DNA of 64,000 nucleotides from Ectocarpus siliculosus (GCA_000310025.1 FN649726.1:3195070-3259069), one strand, 5' to 3'; positions 44,810 through 56,631 are shown, counted from the first letter of the stretch. The notes: generated from the sequence alone by a model not told the origin. Numbers and translations: made by a program.

Positions 44810-46348
44810 TCAGAGGTAGCCCAAAACGGTGCGGAACACTCCCTCTGAGTCTGTCAGGACGTCAAACAGCATCGCCACTAAGCCACTCAAACCCCCCTCC
44901 GCCGCCCAACCTCCCACAACTTGGAGCTCATTGTTTTTTCCTCCGCTTCCAGCACCACCACTTCCACCGCCTGCTGTCCGTGGCACCTTGTTACCACCAC
45001 CACCGCCGCTGTCTTCGTTACGCACCATCATTTGGCCAGCCGCTTCCGTTTCACTGCTGCTGCTGCTATTTACCCCCCTTTCTCTCTCTGTCCTCGCACG
45101 AAGCATCACAAGCCAGCTCCGGCGCCGCCACGCCCTGTCCGCCGGAGCATTCGCTAGCAACACATGTGCGCGTTCCACTTCGCGTGCTTTGCGAGAAGAG
45201 CTGCCCTCTGCAACACTAAGTAGTGCAGCGGGCGTATTGCCGCCTTTGTCTAAGGTCAACTCTGACACTCCCCACCTCAAGAGCAGATCCACAATCGCAT
45301 CGAAACCGGGCGCCATAGTCATACATGCCAAGTGCAACATTGTTTTGTCCATTGGCCCGCTGACTTGGCATCCCCGACGCAACAGGGTGTGCACGGCTTG
45401 GACACTAGCGCCAAATTCGATGGCCACACAGAGAGGTGTCGATGCACCATAACATTTCCTATCCATGTCGGCCCCGGCGTCGAGAAGCACGTCCATGGCG
45501 CCTGCTTGATTCATCGCGCAGCCGGCATGTAAAGCGGTATAGCCATGCTTTGAAGCGTTGACGTCGGCCCCGTGCTCCAGGATGGCTGTTATGACCTCCA
45601 CCTGTCCCTCTCGGGCAGCCGAATGAAGAGGGGAATTTCTGTGACCGGTACGCATGCTGACATCAGCACCGGCGTTCAAAAGAGTCTTGACGGTGGAGAG
45701 GTGGCCCCTCTGCGACGCCACCGTCAACGGAGATAACCCGCTTTTGTCCAAAATGTCCTTGTCCGTACTCGGCATGTCGGTGAGCACTGCCACCACCATG
45801 TCTTGGCCCATGTAAGCAGCACGGTGCAGAGGAGTACGCCCCAACAAGTCGCGTGCATTCGGATGAGCTCCGCCTATCAGCAAATCGCTCACTAGACTAC
45901 AATGCCCTCCAGCTGCGGCGACGTGGAGAGGACCGCATTTTTCAGCAGGGTCAACACGGTTTGCGTCAGCTCCGGCTAGAATAAGCTTCCTGGCGGCAGC
46001 TTCGTGGCCGCACACAGCCGACAGGTGCAACGCCGACCTCCTGGACGAGACTGATACCACGTTGACGTCCGGGAGACATCCTGCTCTGAGCAACGTTGTT
46101 ACGACGTCGGGGTTGCCGCCCAGGGCAGCAGCATCGAGCAGAGTCCGGCCACGGCACCCGCTCCATCCCGCACCGCCATCTGCCCCGGCGTTTAGCAGTT
46201 TCTCGACGAGGACAAACTCTCCACGGGCTGCTGCGTGCTCTAGCGGCGCCCGCAGCCACTCTCTCCACTGTTCGGGAGTGGCACCGTAGGATAGCAGCGT
46301 GAATATCCCAACCTCTGCCCCTTCCAGTACAGGGCGCCTCGGATACAT
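44810..46348 (-). CDS. Ankyrin-repeat protein, single exon, 512 aa
   Basis: Intact reading frame from the ATG at 46348 to a stop at 44810-44812. About ten ankyrin repeats occupy residues 28-390, with classic texts such as GRTPLHRAAYMGQDMVV, GLSPLTVASQRGHLSTVKTL, NSPLHSAAREGQVEVI and GYTALHAGCAMNQAGAM. Ankyrin repeats mediate protein binding; no catalytic domain follows. The C-terminus has LLANAPADRAWRRRSWLV, a Gly/Asn/Ser linker and a hydrophobic end (EGVFRTVLGYL). I associate this tail with a large brown-algal ankyrin family, from memory and unverified. An intronless gene among intron-rich neighbours suggests spread by retroposition or other duplication. Confidence in coding is high; cellular role unknown. 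Confidence 0.93.
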   Translation of the reverse strand: MYPRRPVLEGAEVGIFTLLSYGATPEQWREWLRAPLEHAAARGEFVLVEKLLNAGADGGAGWSGCRGRTLLDAAALGGNPDVVTTLLRAGCLPDVNVVSVSSRRSALHLSAVCGHEAAARKLILAGADANRVDPAEKCGPLHVAAAGGHCSLVSDLLIGGAHPNARDLLGRTPLHRAAYMGQDMVVAVLTDMPSTDKDILDKSGLSPLTVASQRGHLSTVKTLLNAGADVSMRTGHRNSPLHSAAREGQVEVITAILEHGADVNASKHGYTALHAGCAMNQAGAMDVLLDAGADMDRKCYGASTPLCVAIEFGASVQAVHTLLRRGCQVSGPMDKTMLHLACMTMAPGFDAIVDLLLRWGVSELTLDKGGNTPAALLSVAEGSSSRKAREVERAHVLLANAPADRAWRRRSWLVMLRARTERERGVNSSSSSETEAAGQMMVRNEDSGGGGGNKVPRTAGGGSGGAGSGGKNNELQVVGGWAAEGGLSGLVAMLFDVLTDSEGVFRTVLGYL

Positions 46349-46751
46349 GCATTGGTGGGATGTGGGAACGAACCACGGTCTGTGACAGTCCCGTGCTTGG
46401 TCCGCCTCCTCGTCTCTCGCTCTCTCGCTTCGTTGAACGTTGAACGACGAGTGTTACTGGAGAATACGGAGAGGTGGGCCGGTTCCTGCTGTAGTGGGTC
46501 GAATGGAAGGTAGTGTCGTTGTGTACGCAAGATAGAGTGGAAGAGTAGAAGAGGCTGTTGGGATGGTGGATGCGGCGCGAATTGGAGTTGTGGGTGCTCC
46601 GCGACAGGAACTCGGGGTACATGTTGCGTTGCGATGGCGTGCCCCCGGAACAAGCCAGCACGGAAAAGCCAGCTGTCTTGTAGTCAGCAGAGAGAAGCCG
46701 ATCCGTGATTACACAGCACTGCTGCTCCCACCTTCACCTTCCCACACCATT

Positions 46752-49700
46752 ATGTACGATGGTTTTGAGACGCTGTTCGTGTCTTTCCCAGCGCGATACG
46801 TTCTACACGTACAGATAAATCGACCGAGCAAGAGGAACGCCATGAACGCAAAGTTTTGGATCGAGTGTCGGGATTGCTTCCAGCTCATCTCGGAGGATGC
46901 CGACGTGCGGGCGGTTGTGGTGTCTGGGATGGGTGAGTTGCTCAGACTCGATGAGCACGAAAAGGCTGAGCAAACAATATCATGTACATGTCGCTTTTGT
47001 TGTCATGAACTTGGGGCTCGCAAGAAGAAAATAAATCGCCTCCACCATTTTGTCGCGTTTCCGCCGCAGCGCATGTTGTGGCAGCGTTGCCGCACCCCTC
47101 TTTTACAGCTGCGTCAAGAAGCGTCAGCTTCGATGTCTGCATGTCGCACTCACTACTTTAGGCAGCCACCTGCTGCTTTGCAACTTTCAAGGATTACAAG
47201 CAGTGTGACAATTGCAGCATTGGCGTGGGGCCATTTGGGACACACTTCAGATATCAACAGGGCATAGCAGCGGGGGGGGGGGTTGGCGAACGAGATCATG
47301 TGTCATGTACCGGACGTGTGCTTCCTCACAACGGCCGTGATATCAATGTAGCCTTCAATGTCACGAGAGTGTGCAAAGAAGTTGGCACTACCTGCATATG
47401 TGTTTTGATCCCTGACAACTTAGACGAGGGGAGACCCCTTATACATCTGTACCGCAGTGTCACTTTCTAGTCCGCCGATATCCGAGGTCTGCACTGGCAT
47501 GAACGGGGTGGGTGCATGCCGGTTATCTGCGGCGATTTTACCAGGGGGTGAAAGGCCGGAAGGCCGCGGTGTATCATATTAACTACAGCAGTATATACTC
47601 ACAGGATGTCGTCGTCAGACATACGACTTGATTTTAGTGTACACCAAAGTTAGGTGCCGTTTTTTTTTTTTTGCATGCCGCACAGCAGTTGCGTTGCGAC
47701 GAAATGCCTAGGTTTGTGGCCACCATACATATGTATGTCTCACGAACTTCGTGCAGCAACGACGACTTGTATCGAACCTTAAGGTGCCCTCGTCACACCC
47801 TGTCATGAGTGCACTTTTCGACGGCTCACGTTTGTTTTTAGTGTTGTTTAGATGTTGTGGCGACCACGTGCTCTTTCTGCGTGTACACCAAATTGGTGCC
47901 GTCTGTATTTTATTCGTGCCACGCAGCATGTGTTGCGACGGAATGCCTGCGTCGAGGCCACCACATGTCGAACGAAATTTGGTGCAGCTACGATAGGGTG
48001 TACTGCACCCTTGCGTGCTATCGTCACACCGTGTCATGGGTGCACTTGACGACGGTTCACGTTTGGGGTTGACGTTGTTTGAAAGTTGTTGCGACCACAT
48101 GTGTGCGGCACCGATCACGAATGAATATGTACGTATTCGTCTACGGCATGTCGCTTTGCAACCCCGACTTCACTCCTGTCAAACTCCTATCATCTACTGC
48201 TTTACTGTAGTGTACAACAACACCCAGTTTCGAACCGGAGTGCAGATGCTGCCTGCAGCGTGACCTTGCTGTAAACCAGGATAGAGTTCACCCACAACTA
48301 CAACCTCGAACATCACCTCTGTCTGCCCACCTTGCAGCGGTAATCATGACAATCTATTTACATCCAATCTCGTCACAAAGAACAACTTACATCCACTACT
48401 GCTGGCTCTACAGCATTGCACGCCCGCCGGCCCTCTATTAAAATACTTCGTGCTACCGCTACAATACACCTGTCATGAGTGCACTTGACGGCGGTTCACG
48501 TTTCGTTATAGTGTTGTTTTAACGCTGTGGCGACCACGTGCTGCGTGTGGCAGCCATCACGAATATGTACAGCAGTGCAGTTCGTCCACATACGTCACGT
48601 GTCGCGTGCGTTCTGCAACACCGACTCCACTCCTGCCAAACTCTTACCTGAACTACTGCCACACTGTTGTTGTAGTGTACGATAACACGCAGCTTCGAAC
48701 CGGCGTAGAGATGTGGCCTGGTGTCCTTGCTAGAAACCGGCATGGAGTCTACCCACGTTTACGTGCAACCTCGAACACGACGTTTGGTCACCTCTGCTCC
48801 GCGGTAATCATGCCAATCTCCTCAGAAAACACTATTTGCATCCGCTGCCGCTGACTCCGCTGGCTCTACCTACAGCACTGTACGCCGGGCTTCAATCTGC
48901 CTTATTCGAAACTGTTCCTGCACAGAGTCTGTGCTATCCGTATTACTTCTGTTTTGTGACTAAAATGTATGCTGCTTGACTGCATGCGTGCGACACCGGC
49001 TGAAGATTCTGTGAGACGGATCCATCACGTACATGTAAATCATGCTATGTAATCTAATGGTCACAGGCATCATTTGAATTCCCCGCGGTTGGCACTACAA
49101 CACGTTCCGCAACCCCCGCCTATGTACTCCACCCGTTGCTTCTGCCGTTCCACCCTTTGTATCTTCTGCCGTCCTACATTTTCGACCCACATTTTCGACC
49201 AAGTAGACTTGACATCCACCACTCACTGCTGGCTCTGAAACACTGCACGCCGGCCTTCGTCTGCGATATTTTGCATCAGATCCTCCGACATCTATCATCA
49301 CAAGCATCACACTGTCCACACCTACCTGGTGCTATAATCATGCCATGTAATCTGCATAGATAGTCTAATCGTCACAAGCATGAATATTTGAACACCGCTG
49401 TCGGCACTACAACACGTTCCGCAACCCCCGCCTACTCCACCCGTTGTATCTTCGACCGTCCTACATTATCCACCCACCACATCTTCGTCGGGGCCGACAT
49501 TAATAGATACGATAAATATATATGGGGGTGTTTGATTTAAGGGCGCGGGGGGGATCGCAGTACCTCCTCTGAAAAACCCAGGAAACGCCTGCATATCTCG
49601 GTTTTCCAAAGTCTAACTCCAGTACGAAACTACCATCGTAAATTAACCGTCCGCAGCGGTCGCTTGTGTACAATGTTAGCAGCTGAGATTGTAGGCCTTT

Positions 49701-52700
49701 CGATACACTACAGACTAGCGGTCCGCGATTTTCCAAACGATCCTTCTATCATCGAGTTCGGTGAGCTACAAGCTAGATTTTTGAAGCTGCTGTGCGGTCC
49801 AATTTTGAAACGCTTCAAGCACCTTTGCCTAAAGGCTGGACATGCATATACATGACCCTAGGCAGTCAAATCGACAATGGCGACCAGCTGGATATGTGAG
49901 GGAAGAGCTGCGCTGAAGTTCGCGGCCCCATACACTCACATAGGCGGTGATTCGTGTTCACCGTGTGCTTGAAGCGTTTCAAAATTGGACCGCACAGCAG
50001 CTTCAAAAATCTAGCTTGTAGCTCACCGAACTCGATGATAGAAGGATCGTTTGGAAAATCGCGGACCGCTAGTCTGTAGTGTATCGCAAGGGGTACAACC
50101 TCAGCTACTAACATTGTACACAAGCGACCGCTGCGGACGGTTTATTTACGATGGTAGTTTCGTACTGGAGTTAGACTTTGGAAAACCGAGATATGCAGGC
50201 GTTTCCAGGCGTTTCCTGTTTTTTTTAAGAGGAAGTACTGCGATCTCCCGTGCGCCCTTAATTAATTGTTTTTGGGTTTTAAATTTTTGGGTTTGGGGAG
50301 TACATATCAACGACCGCCTGGCTAACAACGCAAGTATTACTCATTGGTTAACACATACGTACCCCAAATTCCGTTGTATCTGACTGCCACAACCAACGAC
50401 ACGCACGCGTATTTGTTTTTCTCTTCGAGACTTCGCGCCATGCCCGGACCCATGCAGCAGCCAACAATTAGTTGTGGTCTACGCAGTGGACGTTTCACAT
50501 CCTCCACTATCGTCTGCATTTCGGACGCGATTCACTCCATTATGGAGAGACAGTATAGTCGACGCCGAAATCCCGTCATGATACTGTCCGACATTCATCC
50601 GCCATCCATCACTAGTGTCTTGCCACGGGAGTCTGGCCACCCGCCGCATGGGGGGCGGGGGGCCAATCGTTGCCCCTAGTATACCATACGCAAAGCCCTC
50701 GCATTTATCACCCGAAATTCGAAAAGGCGAAACACCACCAAACAATCACGGCAACAAAATTGTCACACCCGCACCTACCCGCGACTGACTCTTGTAGCTC
50801 TCGTCGTGCGTACCCTCTTCGCCTTCACCACAAACTACGCAACAGCCCCACGACACGACAACAACAAAACGCCGTTCCTTTGGTTCCCCGTCCTCTTCTT
50901 GAATTGCCCAACAGGCGACCACTTTTCCGCGGGATTGGACCTGTCCGACACGACCAACTTCGACGCCATCGGAAGGGCCACGAAGGACGTCGCTCGTCGA
51001 GCGTTTCGTTTCCGAAAGCTTGCTTTGGCGATGCAGGTACGTACGTAGTTTTTGCTTGGTTCGGACGTTCGTCGGCTCGAGTATGTAGATGCTTCTAATA
51101 TTGCCTCCGATTTGCGTACGGCCTTCGTCAAACGTTGCCCCCTGCTCTCACCATTTTGGCCTATTCGTGACAATTTGTGAGAGGTATACACCCACAGCAA
51201 TCAAGTCGTTTAGAGAATGTGAACATATACATATGCGTACCTTTAGATAGAGAGAAGGCGAAGTCCGCGTCTGCCACAGAAAGGGGCCTTGTTTTTTCTT
51301 CGCACATGGACGGGTGGACTTTCCGTTTTCATGTCTACAGCAGTACCACAATATGGGTTTTCGTTGCGAGCGCCGACGTTCGATTTTCCTTCAAGGGGCG
51401 GGGCCGAGAAGGTAGTGAGTAGAGGTCAATACTTTTTGTCTTTTGCCAGACCACATCAACAGTTCATGGACAATATCGACTCACTTGTTTCCGGGATAAT
51501 TTTTCTGCCTTGTACAATGTAGGCGCGAAGGGTTGTTGTATCAACGAACCGCTGTGGTATGTTATTGCGACCAATTGTTTGTTCAGGCGCCCCCTTTGTC
51601 TAGGCAGCGACAGACAATATCCTTGCCGGCAGTGGGCAAGCCAGAAAGCAAAATTTCTCCTTATCCGAACGCTGCTACTGCTGCCTTCTGTGGCCAAGAA
51701 AGTATGGTACCCGAGCCCACGTTACTCACAAGCCATTCTTGGGATGCATCTTGCCGTGCGTGTATTTGCCGAGCGAGCTGCAAACTCCCACTACAACAAT
51801 TATGCCGTCGCGCTTGGCAAGATCCCTGCTACCTTTCTTTTCGACAGACGACATCCACTGCTCTGCCATGGCTTTGTAAAAGGGTGCGGTTAGTGCTCCG
51901 TCTCGGAGATGGAAGTGCGCGATTTGAAGGCATCGTCTCCAACATTTATAGACGTAGACGTAAACAGCAAGCGCCACGTTGTAGATTTGATCCCCCTCCC
52001 CCCCCCCCCCTGCCTTCTTCAATTTCCACGGTGGTATCAATGCAGGTAAGAATGTGCTAACCCTCCTTTTCGAGAGGGATAGCACAGGTGGTCCTTGGTC
52101 GATGGTTAAACACCCACCTAAGGCAAGCAACAAGCAGGCCGCCCCGGCGACGCCACCCTTGCCTCATACTTCTACAACGCAACAAAAGTGAAGTACCCCG
52201 CTCCACTCCATTCCGCGTCTCCCCACCACCGTCAATCCAACCAACCAACGTTGCCCGACTGAAACTCAGGAGTCGTTTACGGCCGTGGAGCGGTGCCCCC
52301 AGCCCGTGATCGCGGCGATCCACGGGGCGTGCGTGGGAGGAGCGGTGGACTTGGCTTGCGCCTGCGACATTAGGCTCTGTTCTGAGGACGCGGGATTCTG
52401 CGTCGCTGAGGTCAAGGTCGGCCTAGCGGCGGACGTGGGGACGCTACAACGAATGCCCAAGGTGTCCCTCTTGACTTTGTCAGCTGCACCATTTTGTTTT
52501 GTGCTGTTTTCATATACTTTTTCGTGCCTGAATTTCCAGAGCTCAACATGTGTAGTGCGTGTCCAAAGACCACATTTATACACGTTTTCAAAGGACCGTA
52601 TACTGCAACGAATACGATTACACTGTGCGTAAGGCCAACGAGACAGATGTTTTTGTTGCCATCGCTTGTCTCCTTCGGTCTGCTGGCGGGACTGCCTGTC

Positions 52701-53024
52701 GGGGGCTCATCGATTGACCGAAACAACAGAACAATGAACGAAACGTCATCGACAACGCCAACACCAATAACACCGACAACACCGACAACAATCTTCACAC
52801 ACACACACACACACACAAACACAACACACCACCACCACCACCACCCTTGCATGAAAGCTGAAACGCTAACGTCATACATCACAACTGACTAAATAACAAC
52901 ACCGCAGATAGTGGGCAACGAGTCGCTGTGCAGAGAGCTCGCCTACACTGGACGGACGTTCGGAGCGGCCGAGGCATCACGCATGGGGTTTGTCTCCCGT
53001 GTCGTCGCTGCCCCCGAAGCAGCA

Positions 53025-53056
<32 letters not shown>

Positions 53057-53414
53057 AGCTGCCACGGCAGGTGGTAAACCGCGTGCCGTGGCGGCGTCGG
53101 CGGCGTCGGCAGGAGTATCACCCCGTCGCTCCCAACGAGCAGAAGTCGTCGCCGCCTCGATTCTGACGGCCTCGGAGATAGCCAGGCAAAGCCCCGTTGC
53201 CGTCTTCGGCACCAAGCGTAACCTCCTCTACGCGCGGGACCACAGCGTCGTTGATGGGTTGGAGTATGCGGCGACGTGGAGCGGGGCGGCACTCCAGGCC
53301 GGGGATCTGAGCACGGCCATGCGTGCGGCGGCTGGAAATCCGAAACGAAGTGGTAGGAGAGAGGCGGGAGCGGGAGCAGAGGCGGGTTCGCACCCGCATT
53401 TTTCGAAATTATAG
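46752..53414 (+). CDS. ECH1: Delta3,5-delta2,4-dienoyl-CoA isomerase (ECH1 type), peroxisomal
   Basis: Exons 46752-46932, 50915-51036, 52270-52461, 52908-53414; 1,002 nt, 333 aa, phases 1,0,0 consistent. It belongs to the crotonase superfamily: INRPSKRNAMNAKFW, GDHFSAGLDL (oxyanion hole), PVIAAIHGACVGGAVDL. The three acidic residues of the ECH1 active site are present at the expected spacing: Asp128, Glu148 and Asp156 (VGLAADVGTLQRMPK). These distinguish the dienoyl-CoA isomerase from plain hydratases, and NLLYARDHSVVDGLEY is also ECH1-like. The protein ends SKL, a peroxisomal targeting signal type 1. It shifts double bonds during peroxisomal oxidation of unsaturated fatty acids. Odd features: a poly-Ala/Ser loop of about 50 residues (around 53005-53145) inserted after FVSRVVAAPE, and a 4-kb first intron full of repeats. 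Confidence 0.93.
47640..48735 (+). repeat. Degenerate tandem repeats of a few hundred bp
   Basis: Three diverged units share, in order, TGTCATGAGTGCACTT (or GGGTGCACTT), GACGGTTCACGTTT, GTTGTTT then TGTGGCGACCACGTG, and CACTCCTG(T/C)CAAACTC. Clear starts are near 47798, 48034 and 48472. Identity is low enough for age. An AACACCCAGTTTCGAACCGG-type block recurs at 48221 and 48688. Confidence 0.65.
49040..49480 (+). repeat. Two-copy direct repeat
   Basis: The block GGCACTACAACACGTTCCGC followed by AACCCCCGCCTA occurs at 49091 and 49402. Matching flanks include the ATGTAATCT text upstream and a CGTCCTACATT block downstream. The copies are about 310 bp apart. Confidence 0.75.
49538..50260. repeat. 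Long near-perfect inverted repeat (fold-back element)
   Basis: Left arm 49538-49822 and right arm 49965-50260 are reverse complements with a 142-bp spacer. At least 100 bp near the loop are identical by eye (from CCGCGATTTTCCAAACGATC to CGCTTCAAGCAC). A few differences and a small insertion lie near the outer end. Both arms keep the same open frame (FPNDPSIIEFGELQARFLKL), left on plus and right on minus. Outer tips carry TAAGGGCGC/GCGCCCTTA. It would fold into a very stable hairpin in the pre-mRNA. Confidence 0.9.
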
Positions 53415-55479
53415 CGGTCTGCGGCAGGGGGGTGGGGGGGGTTGCCGCAAAGGCTCGAGGGTCAAGGAAACAGGGCGAAGCGGCGGCGAAGGCATTTAAT
53501 TCGTCGGGTGTACAAGTTTTACCGAAGGGGGGGAGCATGGTTGTGGTTGATTGTCTCGATCTTTGCACTGCCGTACGTCGTGTTGCCCAGCGTATATGGT
53601 GTTTTGCGTTTGTGTGCCTTGCCCGTGTTGATGCGGCAGTGATGATACGGTCTGAGGCACCATGCGCATTTTTGTATTTTGGAATACCGTAAGTAATAGC
53701 TCGCCGGGAGTATAAATTGGTGTATTGTTATCCCACAACTGTGTTCATCATCAGCAAGGTGTGGGCGATCGGTGAATGCATGAATGATAGTTACGAGGGA
53801 TATTTGTCGTCTGCGCTACGGGTGAGGGTGTGTTTGTTGATCAATGTTGGATTGGTTTCAGAGACTAATGGACAACATCACAGGAATGATTTGCACAGGG
53901 CACGCTCACGCTGTGTATGGACGCACTATCGTCCACCTACCCTTACCTTCCCGGGGAATGAGGAGATCAAGGGATAGGAGGAGGAGTAGGACGAGGAGAA
54001 CGGCCGTAGCGTTGACCACCAGAACCTTAGGGGGTGCATCAACGCATGTCACTGTGGGCCACTGGTTCTGGCGTGAGGTTCGCGGTACCTGTTGTCAACG
54101 TGTAGACTATGTAGTATCAACGGGTATCGCACGGATTTGTCCTGCTGGTTTTAACGGAGGCCCGCTTGGCTGGTCCTGTGTTTAGGTTTGGCTTGACTTA
54201 TTTGACCTTCAGTAGAACTCTTTGGCTACATTCACGAGATCCTTCAGGGTCAGGGCCGAGCGTTGCTTCCTATTTTGCATCTGGGCGAGGAACGAGGTGA
54301 GGGCCAGCTTGTTTCTGCTGGAGAGGAGCAAGGTTGGCGGGGTACTGTAGTTTTCCGGGTGATGGGTGAAGTGAAGGGAAGGGAAGAGATTGTTGGTTGG
54401 TCCTGCGAGCCGCGGCTTTGCGTTACTTGAGTGTTGGGGCGGGGTGCGTGTGTGTATTGTCGAAGGTGTACGTCCGCGTGACAGCAGGGAAGGGGGAGCC
54501 GGTCAGGCAAGGGCAGGTATGGAGGGGCATCGGATGGCACCCTTCGTCTTCACTCTGGAGGGTCGTGAGATGGACGGAGCCATTCCTAGTCGGTGGATGC
54601 CAAATGATGATCTAATCGCCGACGCCAGTAAGGACACAGGCTGCCCTCGTTAGAAGGAGGTCAGGTCGTTTGGGAAGTGTTTACCCACTACCGAGGGCAT
54701 GCAGTCTTCTTCTTGCGCGAAATTGGCAAGGAGAATGCCACGGAAGCGAGAGGGGCGGGAGGAAGACATGCAGCAGGTGGCTTTGAACGAGTCGAATCCA
54801 AAGAGCGCGGTTTCTTGCTGTCCAGCAATCAACAAACGGATCAACAATTTAACAATCGACATTTGCTCAAACCGTATCTTACTACACCCATGTACCTGTC
54901 TGTGATATCCGAATGTCAGCTATCTGCTTGTAAAAACTGTGGACTTCGTAAGCCATTTTGGGTCACACATGCCTCGTAAGAGTCTGTGGACGGACGGACG
55001 TGTGGCACCGATACCTCTACAACCACAGTAAATGCGGGGTTAAACACTGCTGACCGCTTTGTTTTTTACTGACCCCGCATTTACTGTGGTTGCCCCCCCC
55101 GGCAGTCTGACGGTGTCGCCCCTGCAGTATGTCTACTACAAACTTCTGTCGCTCCAACCAACGGCTCGCCGGTGTGTCTATGCAGTATAAAAAGGTGAAA
55201 ATCATTTTTTTCGCCCCTTCACAGACAGATGATGGACGCTGTCGCCGTGTTACTCCAGTAAACTTTTGTCCCACCCATCCATGCGCGGACACCCATCCAT
55301 GCGGTTCATTCGTTTATCCCTTTCTGCCATCGTCATGGTGCTGAGTGCAATTGGTCAGTATATACAGTAGACCTCGGTCTCAAGCTCTGTGTACTGGCAG
55401 TGACAGAGTGACAGCAGCGCATACCGGTTGATTGTCCGGATCCCCCCCCCATCCCTGCTCCTTCCTTTCCTAATAACAG
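53415..55479. other. No gene supported
   Basis: 3' flank of the isomerase gene, then intergenic. An open frame ending at 54653 contains MEGHRMAPFVFTLEGREMDG, with a possible GCCA|GTAAGG donor at 54627/54628. It has no recognised domain and no partner exon. A 19-bp inverted repeat lies at 55021-55091. Confidence 0.4.
55021..55091. repeat. Perfect 19-bp inverted repeat
   Basis: AACCACAGTAAATGCGGGG at 55021-55039 and its exact reverse complement at 55073-55091, with a 33-bp loop, immediately followed by a C run. Could be the core of a tiny MITE or a hairpin. Confidence 0.9.
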
Positions 55480-55557
55480 AGACCCCCTGCCGCGCTCCCG
55501 CGTGGGCCAGCGCGCTGGCTGAGTTCAACAAGGGCGGGGCGGTGCTGCTGGCAGTTG
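55480..55557 (+). CDS. Orphan exon candidate
   Basis: A textbook acceptor (C/T tract then TAATAACAG) and a donor TTG|GTAGGT enclose 78 GC-rich bases. One frame reads TPCRAPAWASALAEFNKGGA then VLLAVG, phase 1 on both sides. It stands out in composition from surrounding DNA, but no partner exon could be identified. Confidence 0.28.
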
Positions 55558-56448
55558 GTAGGTGCTGGCTTCATGTCCCTCGCCGGTCAGCTTTCCTGAT
55601 CAGACTCAGCTACGCGCTCGTGGTAGTACATATGTGAGTCAACCTTAGAGTGTGGAATCCTGCGGGGGTTTTGATAACCCAATGGTGAGAGGAGTCACAG
55701 CTATTAGCTGCTGCGGATGGATTGTCCAAATGGTCTCTTGGTGACCTTCACGTCTTCTTACACATTCTTCCGCCTCTTGGTTGGTCTTGCGCAAACAGAG
55801 CGCCGAGTCGAACTAATAAGCTTGAGAGCCTTGCCATCTAGCGCATCTTCGTTGCTCGTCTTGGGCGTGAGAGGTAGAGTTGCCGTGCCGTTGAGCACGC
55901 AGTTTTGTTCTCGGTGTTGTGAGCGAGGGAGGAGGAGATCATCATGTAGATCCTGCCTGCAGCCTTCTTTTTTCTGCGGTTGAGAGACCACGGCGTGGTT
56001 GATGGTTGACGCCTTTGGGGTATTGGCACTCGCATTTGTTCTAGTTGGCATGACGTGTACTTCGAGAGTATGGAGAGGTACGCGTGGGTCTTTAGTCTTG
56101 CAATAGAAGCCGGAAATTAAGACACTCGTTTGGTATACATAGTCTATATCCTGGTGGCGGGAGTCGAAAGATGAACATGCATTTATTTTTGATGGTCGCA
56201 GGATCCCCCGCCGACTCTCACTTCTCCTCCCGCGTGTTCATGTTATCCTTGGATGGATATAGTGGCAGCCCGTGTCTAGTGTCCTCGCAAGAAAGCGAGG
56301 GCCAGCATCGTGGAAAAACAAGAGATCAGATGTGACCATGTACTCTATATGCTCATTCGACACTGCCACGCTGCGTAAACGTTGGGTGGGGCAGGCACTC
56401 CCTGTAGATTGCTGCATACCCGTTGCGGGTCAGCGCACGGTCCGGCGT

Positions 56449-56631
56449 TTCCGCACGGTCCGGAGTTACCGCACAGGGGTGCGATGACTCGCAACCTACA
56501 GCAGTAGGGTAGTAGTTGAGTGCCAGCGATTTCAGGGCAACTTTCACCCCTCCCTGCAACCATGCCAGTGCCGGCATGGAGCTCTGCTGTAGGGTAGGTA
56601 GGTCATCGTCGCATACCACACGTGGAGGTAT
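56449..56631 (+). repeat. Dispersed repeat, second copy
   Basis: Matches the reverse complement of 15435-15600 over its length. It begins with the TCCGGAGTTACCGCACAGGG core and ends near CGTGGAGGTATG. Confidence 0.72.

Larger units (their letters stand above)
46933..50914 (+). other. First intron of the isomerase gene, repeat-rich
   Basis: Starts GTGAGT, ends TTGCCCAACAG. It holds a degenerate tandem array (about 47640-48735), a duplicated 140-bp block (49040-49190 and 49340-49480) and a long inverted repeat (49538-50260). No supported exon inside. Confidence 0.7.

Noticed and set aside
44829-45452. 207-codon plus-strand open frame
   Set aside because: Fully antisense to the intact ankyrin-repeat gene; composition is a mirror of ankyrin coding sequence.
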